37,871 bases of DNA from Candidatus Termititenax aidoneus (GCA_003864455.1 BGZN01000014.1:1-37871), one strand, 5' to 3'; shown: positions 17,715 to 24,748, counted from the stretch's first letter. Numbers and translations are program-made. Notes: a model not told the origin generated them from the sequence alone.

Positions 17715-18911
17715 TTAGGCGCGGTCTAACAAGTTATTTACGCCGTAAGCGGCTAGACAAATCAGCAGCGGTTCTATCGGAAATCTATACACCAGTGACC
17801 CGGCAAAAACTAAATGAATGGCATTCAATTGCGCAATGTAAAGTATAGGGTAAGCTAATAATATATAATTTTTATCCTGACGAAATATCCAGAGTGTATA
17901 AATCGAGAGCAAAACCAAGGGCATGAAGGAAAAAAAGATAATGGCGATAGTTAGTGGATTGGTGTATTCCGGCGCGCGCGGATACGGCCGCCAGAAAATA
18001 TACATTTTTTTTGCGGCCAGCAGCAAAACTTGTTTAGGATTTTCGCGCGCGAATTTTTTTACTTCGTCCTTGAACCAGGTCTTTTGTTTTTCCGGCGGCA
18101 GGGCTGCTGTCAGTTTTTCTATTTCCTCAAAACTTGGCGCGTCTTCTCCCCAAATGCCTCCGCCGGTCTTATTTTTGGAATTAAGCCCGATATAGAGATT
18201 GTGGTCAGCATTGCCGCCGGTAAATGTCCATTCTCCGCCGCGGTAATAATTGTAAGAACCCCAGCCGATAATAAAACAACTGACAATCAAAATCACGGCG
18301 GAAATCTTGGCGAACGGAATTTTGCGGATCAGAAAAAACAATGCCGCTAATAAAATATACGGCAAAAAAACTGTGCGTATCCAGAGCGTAAAGCCGAGTA
18401 TAAACCCAAGCTGGATTGCGGTTAAAAAGTCGCGTTTTTGGTCGAAGCGTATAGAATAATAGATCGATAAAGCTACCCAAAAAACAAACCAGTGTTCCAG
18501 AGATAGTTGCGTAGAATAATAAATCAGCCACGGATAAAAAGCGCTAATGCCGGCGGCCAGGCGTCCGGCGGTTTCAGAGTGAAAAATAGAAATAGTAATT
18601 TTGTATAAAACATAACAAAGCAAGAGCGAAACCGCGGACTGCACAAGGATTGCCGGATAAATGTAATGGTTTTGGCCAGACAATTTGATCAGCGCGCCTA
18701 AAAACAAAATGAACCCCGGCGGTTTTCCACCGTAGCCTAAACCAGCCGCGAAAGCCGTTGCTGCCGGTCCGTACTGGCTGTGAAAATCAGGCAGTTGCTC
18801 GTTTTGATAGTACAAACCGGCCAGCGCGCGCAGCAAATAACCACCGCCCAAAATAATTAACCAATAATATTTGCTGTTAACGAAGTTTCTAAATTGCTTA
18901 AAAATAGGCAT
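17715..18911 (-). CDS. GT-C (GT39/PMT-like) integral membrane glycosyltransferase, 398 aa
   Basis: About nine hydrophobic segments. The N-terminal helix (YWLIILGGGYLLRALAGLY) leads into an outer loop with LPDFHSQYGPAATAFAAG and GYGGKPPGFILFLGAL, the usual PMT-family layout, though the aspartate of the first loop stands alone (Asp42) instead of as a pair. A C-terminal VYRFPIEPLLICLAAYG carries the RFP-type motif. First gene of the four-gene reverse operon. Divergent from the GT2 gene at 18952, with a -10 box 7 nt from its ATG and no ribosome binding site. Donor and acceptor cannot be named. Confidence 0.75.
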   Translation of the reverse strand: MPIFKQFRNFVNSKYYWLIILGGGYLLRALAGLYYQNEQLPDFHSQYGPAATAFAAGLGYGGKPPGFILFLGALIKLSGQNHYIYPAILVQSAVSLLLCYVLYKITISIFHSETAGRLAAGISAFYPWLIYYSTQLSLEHWFVFWVALSIYYSIRFDQKRDFLTAIQLGFILGFTLWIRTVFLPYILLAALFFLIRKIPFAKISAVILIVSCFIIGWGSYNYYRGGEWTFTGGNADHNLYIGLNSKNKTGGGIWGEDAPSFEEIEKLTAALPPEKQKTWFKDEVKKFARENPKQVLLLAAKKMYIFWRPYPRAPEYTNPLTIAIIFFSFMPLVLLSIYTLWIFRQDKNYILLAYPILYIAQLNAIHLVFAGSLVYRFPIEPLLICLAAYGVNNLLDRA

Positions 18912-18927
18912 GTGTTAAACTATACCA
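18912..18927 (-). promoter_or_regulatory. Leaderless-type promoter (TGG-TATAGT) for the GT-C operon
   Basis: On the minus strand TATAGT (plus coordinates 18919-18924) is preceded by TGG, an extended -10, and ends 7 bases before the ATG at 18911. No Shine-Dalgarno sequence is present, so the transcript probably starts at or next to the ATG. Confidence 0.45.
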
Positions 18928-18951
18928 CAAAGTAAATAGTGGGAGAAAGAT

Positions 18952-19653
18952 TTGAAGTTAAGCGTTATCATACCTGTGTACAATGAATACAATAACATCG
19001 ATGCGGTTATTCAGGCAATCAAAGCCGCACGTTTGCCGGAGCAAGTCGAGGCCATGGAATTGATTCTGGTTGATGACGGCTCAAACGACGGCACGGCGGA
19101 AAAGTTGGAAAAATATAAGAATGACAAAACTATAATTGTGCATTCTTCGCAGGCCAATTTTGGCAAAGGCACGGCGACACGCACCGGTATCACGTATGTG
19201 ACCGGCGATGTGGTGCTGATCCAGGACGCCGATATGGAATATGATCCCAATGATTACGCGGCTTTGCTTCAGCCGATTATCGAGGGACAGGCGGAAGTAG
19301 TGTACGGTTCGCGGTTTTTGCGCGGCGCGCGGCCGGAAGGCATGGCCTGGCAAAACTGGCTGGCCAATCAATTGCTCAAAATCGCGGCCAATATCTTGTA
19401 CGGCGCGCATTTGACCGACGAAGCCACCGCTTACAAAATGTTTAAAACAGAGATTATTAAAGCGCTCAACTTAAAATCCAGACGTTTTGAATTTTGTCCG
19501 GAAGTAACCGCCAAAGTTTTGAAAAAAGGCTGCAAAATTGTGGAAGTGCCGATTAGTTACAAAGGCCGCACCGTCGAGGAAGGTAAAAAAATCAAATGGC
19601 AGGACGGGTTTTCAGCGCTCTGGACTTTGCTTAAATACCGTTTTGTAAATTAA
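18952..19653 (+). CDS. GT2 polyprenyl-phosphate sugar synthase-like (DPM1-like), 233 aa
   Basis: Starts at TTG 18952, set by a strong GGGAGAAAG ribosome binding site (18941-18949); the protein opens with KLSVIIPVYNEYNNI. Motifs match the paralogue at 13050: LVDDGSNDGT, NFGKGTATRTGI, LIQDADMEYDPNDY, AEVVYGSRFLRG, and ISYKGRTVEEGKKIKWQDG. There is no membrane helix, as in single-domain DPM1-type synthases. It probably charges a polyprenyl phosphate for the GT-C enzymes of the adjacent divergent operon. Its TAA overlaps the TAA of the convergent next gene inside the palindrome TTAA. Confidence 0.92.
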   Translation: MKLSVIIPVYNEYNNIDAVIQAIKAARLPEQVEAMELILVDDGSNDGTAEKLEKYKNDKTIIVHSSQANFGKGTATRTGITYVTGDVVLIQDADMEYDPNDYAALLQPIIEGQAEVVYGSRFLRGARPEGMAWQNWLANQLLKIAANILYGAHLTDEATAYKMFKTEIIKALNLKSRRFEFCPEVTAKVLKKGCKIVEVPISYKGRTVEEGKKIKWQDGFSALWTLLKYRFVN

Positions 19654-20693
19654 TTTTTGCGGCAAAACACCGCTAGTATTTCCCGTCCGAGTAGCGCGAG
19701 AACCGCCGAACTTAAAGGAATTTCCCTGGCGGCTTTTAGGCCCAGAGCGTGCGCTTCGGCTAGAATTTCCGGCGAGCTGTAGGCGATAATTTTTTCCGTT
19801 TTTTTTATTTCCGGCCAGACATAATGACAGGCGTCGGCAAAATTGTTCTCGCGGGCGATCGGCACTAGGCCGGACTGCGCGGTATGCTGAAAGACCGGCG
19901 TAAAATTAAAAAGGTCGAAGGGCTGTTTTTTATTGTTGGGACTGCCGGAAAAAAGCCGCTCTGGAGATTTGACAATGATTATTTCAAAAACAGTTTTTTG
20001 CGCTTCGGCCAAAATAGCTTTGGTTTTTTGCGGCTCGGCCAGGAGCTGCTCTAGATAAAAATTCAAGCCGCCCCATAAATTGGTATTGATGATCTTGAGC
20101 GGCGCGGGCTGCAGGCTTTTTTCGGCAACGCCGGCCGGTTCGTAAGTGTCCCAGATCCGGCGGTCAGGGTGCAGTGAAATGACCTTGCTGTTTTTACAAG
20201 CTGACCTAAAAATTTCGCGGTACTCCGCGCCGGTCGGTTTGGACACGGACGCCAGCAGTCTTTTTTTATTTTCCAATTCGGCAAATTTGAGCGGGTCGAG
20301 CGTGGTGTAATCGGCGTATTTGTAATAGCCAAAATTTATGTTCATCGGCAGGAGGCGCGCACCGGCTTTTTGCAGAATTTGCGGATCCGGCGAGAAAAAT
20401 GAATCGATTAAAAACAGAGTTTTATTTTGGTTCGGGCGCTCTGGCGCGAACTTGGAGCGGATTTCCCGCAAGGACAGACCCTGTCTTTTGGCAGAGGTTA
20501 TCTCCATGAGCAGGCGCAAATGTTTGTCCTGGTAAAGCCGTATGCCGCCGCTGGTGCGCAGCGGCTCGGGCAACAGTCCAGTCTTTTCATAATAACGCAG
20601 CATACGCGGCGTCAGGCCGGAGAGATGACAGATGCGTTCGATCTTGTAGAAACCGCTGCGGAGACCGGAAATACGCGCGTAGGAAGACTTCAT
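19650..20693 (-). CDS. MerR-type HTH fused to a DegV-like fatty-acid-binding domain, 347 aa
   Basis: Start set at ATG 20693, because it overlaps the upstream stop as ATGA; a longer in-frame form from 20750 is less likely. Residues 15-83 are a MerR winged helix (FYKIERICHLSGLTPRMLRYYE, then GIRLYQ, QGLSLREI). Residues 92-345 follow the DegV plan: LIDSFFSPDP, LLPMNINFG, LDPLKFAEL, ASVSKPTGAEYREIF (matching the TSQPS lipid loop), VISLHPDRRIWDTYEPA, then PVFQ and a C-terminal EILAEAHALGLKAA domain. The second lipid-binding loop lacks the usual SSGLSGT. Inference: a regulator that senses an acyl group or lipid. Last gene of the proA-holB-ricT operon. Confidence 0.75.
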   Translation of the reverse strand: MKSSYARISGLRSGFYKIERICHLSGLTPRMLRYYEKTGLLPEPLRTSGGIRLYQDKHLRLLMEITSAKRQGLSLREIRSKFAPERPNQNKTLFLIDSFFSPDPQILQKAGARLLPMNINFGYYKYADYTTLDPLKFAELENKKRLLASVSKPTGAEYREIFRSACKNSKVISLHPDRRIWDTYEPAGVAEKSLQPAPLKIINTNLWGGLNFYLEQLLAEPQKTKAILAEAQKTVFEIIIVKSPERLFSGSPNNKKQPFDLFNFTPVFQHTAQSGLVPIARENNFADACHYVWPEIKKTEKIIAYSSPEILAEAHALGLKAAREIPLSSAVLALLGREILAVFCRKN

Positions 20694-21403
20694 TGGGCTG
20701 CGGCGGATTTTTCCAGCTCGTATTCCAGGCAGCACATCAGCTTGCCGCACACTCCGGAAAGTTTGGGAATATTAATAGCCAGATTTTGTTCCTTGACCAT
20801 TTTGATGGAAACCTGCGCCGGTTTGCGCTGCCAGTGCGTGCAGCAGAGGCCGCAGCCGCAGTGCCCGAGCCCGCCTATCGCGTAAGCGCAGGAGCGTCCG
20901 CCCATTTCACGGACTTCCACAGCCAGCGGCAGCTCTTGATGCAGCAGCCTTTGCACTTCGCGGGAATTGGATTTGCGCGCTGTATTTTTAGTTTTCTTTT
21001 TATTCTTGTCGCTATTTTCTTCCAGCAAATTGCGGTAATAAAAAAAAGCCTTTTTGCGATTGAATAAAAGCTCGACAGAGATTAATTTTATATCCGGCGC
21101 GCTGTGCGCCAAAATTTCATTGGCCTGTTTGAGCAGATTTTGTTCTGCCTCCGCCAGCGCAGCCAAATTTTTTAAATCATCGTCAGTGGCTTTGCGGAGA
21201 ATATGCAGCACACGGATTTCTTCATGCAGGCCGTGCTTCTCACAGTTGGCCGGCAATTTGACCGCCCAGGCCAGCTCTTCGCCGCGGCTGGTTTCCGCGA
21301 TCAGCGCATCACCGTGCTTCACGAAAAAAGATGCCAGCCGTATTTCAAAAGAAATAGCGGAGTTGTGTTTACGCAGTTTGAGAGCGAATTTTCCAGCAGC
21401 CAT
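20690..21403 (-). CDS. ricT: PSP1 domain protein, RicT/YaaT homologue, 237 aa
   Basis: The C-terminal PSP1 domain is unmistakable: HCGCGLCC (181-188), VSIKMVKEQNLAI, and KLSGVCGKLMCCLEYE (214-229). In Bacillus RicT these cysteines help bind an iron-sulphur cluster, and RicT acts with RicA and RicF in RNase Y-dependent mRNA processing. Between the N-terminal part and the Cys motif sits a lysine-rich insert (about 128-148) not typical of the family. holB lies directly upstream (9 bases), the same order as holB-yaaT in Firmicutes. GAGG lies six bases before the ATG. Confidence 0.9.
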   Translation of the reverse strand: MAAGKFALKLRKHNSAISFEIRLASFFVKHGDALIAETSRGEELAWAVKLPANCEKHGLHEEIRVLHILRKATDDDLKNLAALAEAEQNLLKQANEILAHSAPDIKLISVELLFNRKKAFFYYRNLLEENSDKNKKKTKNTARKSNSREVQRLLHQELPLAVEVREMGGRSCAYAIGGLGHCGCGLCCTHWQRKPAQVSIKMVKEQNLAINIPKLSGVCGKLMCCLEYELEKSAAAQ

Positions 21404-21412
21404 ACTATACCT

Positions 21413-22147
21413 CTATAAATCCCGCATTTGCAGCAGCCAGACTTCCAAAGTCAGCCGCAAATTAACGTATTTTTGCAGGATTTTAGCATATTTTAGACAA
21501 AACCTGGCTTTGCGAAAATCCATTTGACCGCGCCAATACTGTGCCAAAGCCAGCAAATAATTTTGCGCGGTCTCGCGGCCGGTTTTTTGTAATTCCTCCG
21601 CGCACTGGCAGATCTGCCAAAAATTTTTGGCTTTCAACGCGCTGGTAAATTCTATTAGTTCCGCTAATTCCGGCGGCTCTTCCCGGGCTGGCGTATAGTC
21701 AAAAACGATAGTCTGGCAGCGCGAACGAATAGTCGGCAGCAGCTCGTCAGGATTGGCGGTTTCCAGAATAAAAACTACGCCGTCCGGCGGCTCTTCCAGC
21801 AGTTTCAAAAAGGCGTTGCCGGAGACGCCGTTGGCGCCGGAAAGTTTTTCAGCTTGCTGCAGCAGCACAACAAGATACGGCAAAACATGCGGTCCATACT
21901 GCACATATTTTTGCAGGTCGCGGATTTGTTCGACAGAGATAACAGTTTTTCCGGCGTTCAATTCGTAAAAATCAACGGCGCGCGCGCTGTCAGTTTTATT
22001 AAGTTTTTGGAAAAATTCCCGCGCCGCCGCGGTTTTGCCGGAACGAGGCGGCCCGGCAAAAATATAAGCGTTGGCGACACGGCCGGTGTTTACTATGCCG
22101 TTGAGAATACCGCGCACTCTTTTTTGCGACACCAGAGTTTCAGTCAT
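21413..22147 (-). CDS. holB: DNA polymerase III delta' subunit (clamp loader), 244 aa
   Basis: Seen: Walker A GPPRSGKTAAA (32-42), VEQIRDLQKYVQY, LLQQAEKL (Walker B-like), GNAFLKLLEEPP (111-122), and the sensor/arginine-finger motif TIRSRCQT. This is the RuvB-like AAA+ fold of delta', which loads the sliding clamp in replication. It is shorter than the usual 310-330 residues, and the four-cysteine zinc module normally found between Walker A and the VEQIR region is missing. The ATG overlaps the proA stop (ATGA) and ricT follows. Confidence 0.88.
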   Translation of the reverse strand: MTETLVSQKRVRGILNGIVNTGRVANAYIFAGPPRSGKTAAAREFFQKLNKTDSARAVDFYELNAGKTVISVEQIRDLQKYVQYGPHVLPYLVVLLQQAEKLSGANGVSGNAFLKLLEEPPDGVVFILETANPDELLPTIRSRCQTIVFDYTPAREEPPELAELIEFTSALKAKNFWQICQCAEELQKTGRETAQNYLLALAQYWRGQMDFRKARFCLKYAKILQKYVNLRLTLEVWLLQMRDL

Positions 22148-23433
22148 TTACGGATCTGGCCTTTGCCGTGCACAAAATATTTGTAAGACATCAGTTCGCG
22201 CAGTCCCATTGGGCCGCGGGCGTGCAGTTTTTGCGTCGAAATGCCAATCTCGCAGCCAAAACCAAATTCGCCGCCGTCAACAAAACGAGTGGAAGCGTTG
22301 ACCAGCGCCGCCGCCGCGTCGACTTTTTGCAGAAATTTCTCCGCGTTTTGTTTATTCTCGGTTACAATGGCTTCGCTGTGTTTAGTGCCGTAGCGGTAAA
22401 TATGCTCGAGCGCTTCGTCAATATCGGCCACTACCTTGACCGCAATTTCCAGATCGAGATATTCCCGGGCGTAATCTTCCGGCGTTGCCGGCAGGACGGC
22501 CGGATTGTATTTTCTGGTTTTGACACAGCCGTGAATTTTGACGCCGGCCTTTTGATAAGCCTGCAGGATTTGCGGCAGAAATTTGGCGGCGATTTTTTCA
22601 TGCACCAGCAGGGTTTCAGCGGCGTTGCAAACCGACGGCCGCGAAAGTTTAGCATTCAGCGCGATATTCAGCGCTTTTTTAAGCCTGGCGGATTCGTCCA
22701 CGTATACGTGGCAATTGCCCGTGCCGGTTTCAATAACCGGAATGGACGATTCCCGCACGACTTTTTGGATCAGCCCTGCGCCGCCGCGGGGTATCAGCAA
22801 GTCTATGTATTCACGCAAATTTAAGAGTTCGCCGACAGCGTGGCGGTCAGCGCTCTCAATATTTTGAATAATATCCGGCGGCAAACCCCTAGCCTGCAAA
22901 GCCTGCCGTAAAGTAGCGGCGATGATTTTATTGGACTCCGCCGCGTCCGAGCCGCCGCGCAAGAGCGACGCTGAGCCGGCTTTGAAGCACAATCCAGCCG
23001 CGTCAGCCGTAACGTTTGGCCGCGCTTCGTAAATCGTAGCGATCACACCCAGCGGCACGGAAATTTTTTCGATGCGCAGTCCGTTGGGACGGCGGATCTT
23101 TTCCAGCACGCGGTTGTTGGGGTCGGGCAGTTTGGTCAACGCGCGCAGTCCCTCGGCCATAGCTTGAACGCGTTTTTCATTTAAAGTCAGGCGGTCGAGC
23201 AGAGCCGCGGAAAGTTTATTTTGCCGCGCTCTTTGCCGGTCGAGAAAGTTGGCCTGTAAAATTTTTGGGGTTTTGGCTTCCAGCGCCGCAGCCATAGCTA
23301 GCAAAGCTTGATTTTTGACCGCGCTGTCCAGCAAAGCCGCAGTCCGCGCGGCGATCTTGGCTTTTTGCGCTTGGCGTAAAATATCGGATTTAACCGAGCA
23401 AGTCGCGGACTTCTTTGATCTTTTGATAGGCAT
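22144..23433 (-). CDS. proA: Gamma-glutamyl phosphate reductase (proline biosynthesis), 429 aa
   Basis: Aldehyde-dehydrogenase fold enzyme that reduces glutamate 5-phosphate to glutamate 5-semialdehyde with NADPH. Seen: PLGVIATIYEARPNVTADAAGLC (family signature, 127-149), LLRGGSDAAESN, LIPRGGAG, ETGTGNCHVYVD, the catalytic cysteine in RPSVCNAAETLLVH (Cys269) and DGGEFGFGCEIGISTQ. I chose ATG 23433 with GAGG upstream; a TTG at 23448 is an alternative. The start lies within the end of the upstream gene (44-base overlap), and the N-terminus has a basic extension. No proB (glutamate kinase) is in the window. Confidence 0.96.
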   Translation of the reverse strand: MPIKRSKKSATCSVKSDILRQAQKAKIAARTAALLDSAVKNQALLAMAAALEAKTPKILQANFLDRQRARQNKLSAALLDRLTLNEKRVQAMAEGLRALTKLPDPNNRVLEKIRRPNGLRIEKISVPLGVIATIYEARPNVTADAAGLCFKAGSASLLRGGSDAAESNKIIAATLRQALQARGLPPDIIQNIESADRHAVGELLNLREYIDLLIPRGGAGLIQKVVRESSIPVIETGTGNCHVYVDESARLKKALNIALNAKLSRPSVCNAAETLLVHEKIAAKFLPQILQAYQKAGVKIHGCVKTRKYNPAVLPATPEDYAREYLDLEIAVKVVADIDEALEHIYRYGTKHSEAIVTENKQNAEKFLQKVDAAAALVNASTRFVDGGEFGFGCEIGISTQKLHARGPMGLRELMSYKYFVHGKGQIRK

Positions 23434-23869
23434 TTTTACAATCCTCAAAAACGGACACCAGTAATTTGTGTTTCAGTACATTGTGCTTGTCGGCCATGGC
23501 GATCTTTTTCGAGATGACCTTTTTAAGCATGACCTGCAGACTGGCCAATTCATAGTCGATTTTAGCCAATGCCGCGGTGTTCTCTTCTTCATCATAAACC
23601 GCGTCGGTTTTTTCCGCGGCTTCCGCGTTGTCCGCGGCCTCTACCGCTTCTGCGCTTTCTGTTTCGGCCGCCTCTGCGGTTTCAGCGCTTTCCACAGGCA
23701 CAGACGGAATGTCGTCGGGTATGTCTTCCAGCCCCAGCCCCTTGTCATCGAGCGCCGGACGTTTGCGCACTTTTTTTTCTTTATTGACCGCGCCTGCCGC
23801 GGCCGCTGCTCCCGCCGCCACAGTGGTGTCCAAACCCAGACTCTGTCCTATGCCGCTGATGTCTACCAT
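23390..23869 (-). CDS. Small Ala/Glu-rich protein of unknown function, 159 aa
   Basis: Not recognised. The start ATG 23869 has a GGGGGG ribosome binding site 7 bases upstream and begins MVDISGIGQSLGLD; a longer form from 23896 is less likely. An Ala-rich stretch (about 18-27) is followed by a basic segment, then a low-complexity acidic region of repeated Glu-Ala units (about 58-98). A C-terminal helical part (NTAALAKIDYELASLQVMLKK to the end) looks like a coiled coil. No signal peptide or membrane segment. First gene of the operon with proA, holB and ricT; its 3' end overlaps proA in another frame. Strong Ala/Glu codon usage fits real coding. Confidence 0.65.
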   Translation of the reverse strand: MVDISGIGQSLGLDTTVAAGAAAAAGAVNKEKKVRKRPALDDKGLGLEDIPDDIPSVPVESAETAEAAETESAEAVEAADNAEAAEKTDAVYDEEENTAALAKIDYELASLQVMLKKVISKKIAMADKHNVLKHKLLVSVFEDCKNAYQKIKEVRDLLG

Positions 23870-23898
23870 AAAATTACCCCCCAGAAAATACTCCATTT

Positions 23899-23904
23899 AT
23901 TATA
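23899..23904 (-). promoter_or_regulatory. -10 box of the proA-holB-ricT operon
   Basis: TATAAT on the minus strand, about 30 bases before the ATG at 23869, giving a leader of about 22 nt that includes the G-rich ribosome binding site. No clear -35 box is seen at the expected distance. Confidence 0.4.
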
Positions 23905-23934
23905 CACGAAATTTAGGTATTGAGGTAGGTTTCC

Positions 23935-23963
23935 TTGTCAGACCAGCGCGGATTTGCTATATT
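23935..23963 (+). promoter_or_regulatory. Promoter of tRNA-Asp
   Basis: TTGTCA (23935-23940), exactly 17 bases, then TATATT (23958-23963), 12 bases before the tRNA 5' end. Good match to a sigma-70 promoter, one of the clearest in the window. Confidence 0.65.
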
Positions 23964-23975
23964 TCGTTTTAGCAC

Positions 23976-24052
23976 GGCCTCGTAGTTCAGTTGGTTAGAA
24001 CGCCTGCCTGTCACGCAGGAGGTCGCCCGTTCGAGTCGGGTCGAGGTCGCCA
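23976..24052 (+). tRNA. tRNA-Asp (anticodon GUC), CCA encoded
   Basis: 77 bases with a complete cloverleaf: acceptor GGCCTCG pairing with CGAGGTC (one G-U pair), D-arm with AGTTGGTTAGA, anticodon arm CCTGC-CTGTCAC-GCAGG with GUC, T-arm CGGGT-type pairing around GTTCGAGT, discriminator G and encoded CCA. It reads aspartate codons. A good promoter lies upstream, and an imperfect copy of its 3' end lies 175 bases downstream. Confidence 0.97.
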
Positions 24053-24059
24053 AGTAGCT

Positions 24060-24079
24060 ACAACCTAAAAGTTGTTTGT
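24060..24079 (+). terminator. Weak hairpin after tRNA-Asp
   Basis: ACAAC (24060-24064), 6-base loop, GTTGT (24071-24075), then TTGTG. A 5-bp stem with an interrupted T-run; it may end tRNA transcription but is weak. Confidence 0.25.
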
Positions 24080-24108
24080 GTTAAAGAAAAGTGAATTCTA
24101 AGCTGAAA

Positions 24109-24210
24109 GACCACGAGCGAACGGAGTGAGCGAAGTAGTCGGGTAACGTCGCCCGCGTAAGCGGGCTTGTTGCTCTCACTTAACTTCGCCGCTGATGCGG
24201 CTTGTTAAGT
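24109..24210. repeat. Cluster of three palindromic units downstream of tRNA-Asp
   Basis: Unit 1: GACCAC (24109-24114) facing GTAGTC (24135-24140) with one mismatch around a GAGCG-rich core. Unit 2: GCCCGC-GTAA-GCGGGC (24151-24166), a perfect 6-bp stem. Unit 3: nested, outer ACTTAAC/GTTAAGT (24178-24184 and 24204-24210) and inner GCCGC-TGAT-GCGGC (24188-24201). Tight loops of 3-4 bases and nested stems recur at 37574-37638. They encode no obvious protein and look like mobile or REP-type palindromic elements inserted beside the tRNA. Confidence 0.6.
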
Positions 24211-24256
24211 TCGAGGCGAGGTCGCCACGCCAAACCCTAGTGTTTATGCGGGTTTG
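24209..24256 (+). repeat. Partial copy of the tRNA-Asp 3' end plus a dyad; att-like
   Basis: Positions 24217-24227 repeat exactly the last 11 bases of the tRNA (CGAGGTCGCCA), and GTTCGAG just before (24209-24215) matches the T-loop, with a small deletion between. Right after it comes CAAACCC (24231-24237), a 12-base spacer and GGGTTTG (24250-24256), a dyad of the type found at tyrosine-recombinase sites. Suggests a decayed integration site; no integrase is nearby. Confidence 0.4.
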
Positions 24257-24359
24257 AGAGGTTTCCACTTCTCCAGTGGTGTCTTATCCAAAAGCAAAAA
24301 AGCCAAAGTACACATAGAAGTACACATAAATTCTCCAGCTAAAGTGCCGCGGTTTAAGA

Positions 24360-24515
24360 ATGAGAAAACTAGCGATTATAAGCACACGCAAGGCCAGCCG
24401 GAAAGAAGCATTGAAAACGGCATGGGACTGGTTCGCCAGTGGCCTGCCACAAAAAGACAGCAAAATAAAAATGGCGCAAGATTGCGATTATGATAATGAC
24501 AGTGGCTGTGATTGA
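24360..24515 (+). CDS. Small ORF of unknown function or gene remnant, 51 aa
   Basis: Not recognised. An ATG-initiated frame encodes MRKLAIISTRKASRKEAL, then a segment with AWDWFASGLPQKDSK, and an acidic end (DCDYDNDSGCD). Composition is protein-like: basic first half, Trp/Phe in the middle, Asp-rich tail. No convincing ribosome binding site. It lies in the repeat-rich region between the tRNA and the lipoprotein gene, so it may be what is left of a cargo gene. A longer ORF in another frame (24254-24493) covers the same DNA but looks less natural. Apart from this, 24257-24530 shows nothing recognisable. Confidence 0.3.
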   Translation: MRKLAIISTRKASRKEALKTAWDWFASGLPQKDSKIKMAQDCDYDNDSGCD

Positions 24516-24531
24516 CGCGCGCACCGCGCTA

Positions 24532-24559
24532 TTTACAAAACAAAAAAACCAGCTATAAT
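24532..24559 (+). promoter_or_regulatory. Promoter in front of a truncated ORF
   Basis: TTTACA (24532-24537), 16-base spacer, TATAAT (24554-24559), then 7 bases to the ATG at 24567. A well-formed promoter of the leaderless type, kept although the gene behind it is broken. Confidence 0.55.
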
Positions 24560-24566
24560 TACACTC

Positions 24567-24682
24567 ATGGCAGATAAAGACAAAATTGTAACTATTACCC
24601 CCCCCATTTTTGGCGTACCTGCGCTAAAAATCTAGCATTTCCTGTATTTAAACATTTAACAAATTTCTCCTGCGTAACGTAA
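24567..24682 (+). pseudogene. Broken small gene with a poly-C tract
   Basis: The ATG frame encodes 22 residues (MADKDKIVTITPPIFGVP and four more) and stops at 24635. A run of eight C (24598-24605) lies inside it. In the frame entered by adding one C, the reading continues as HFWRTCAKNLAFPVFKHLT and ends at 24682. This suggests a frameshift at the tract, by decay or by phase variation. Product not recognised. The promoter just upstream is intact. Confidence 0.35.
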
Positions 24683-24692
24683 GCGCCTGTTA

Positions 24693-24722
24693 GCGGACAC
24701 TGAGCGTAGTCGAAGTGTCCGC
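24693..24722. repeat. Palindrome with constant core GAGCGTAGTCGA, copy 1
   Basis: A perfect 9-bp stem, GCGGACACT (24693-24701) and AGTGTCCGC (24714-24722), encloses the 12-base core GAGCGTAGTCGA (24702-24713). The same core recurs at 24754-24765 with a different stem. Confidence 0.65.
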
Positions 24723-24748
24723 ATCAAGCAACATACACTCGCCGACGG

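Noticed and set aside
20694-20750. Upstream start for the MerR-DegV protein
   Set aside because: The ATG at 20693 overlaps the ricT stop as ATGA, as elsewhere in this operon; the extension has no motif.
22168-22824. Forward ORF (218 codons) opposite proA
   Set aside because: proA is unmistakable here; the forward frame shows no domain and no ribosome binding site.
23468-23923. Forward Arg/Phe-rich ORF opposite the Ala/Glu-rich protein
   Set aside because: Composition is what the reverse of Ala/Glu repeat codons gives; it lies opposite a gene with a good start and operon position.
24254-24493. 79-codon ORF starting at TTG in the repeat region
   Set aside because: No ribosome binding site, no recognisable fold, and it overlaps a more natural 51-codon ATG frame. 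Either could be remnant.
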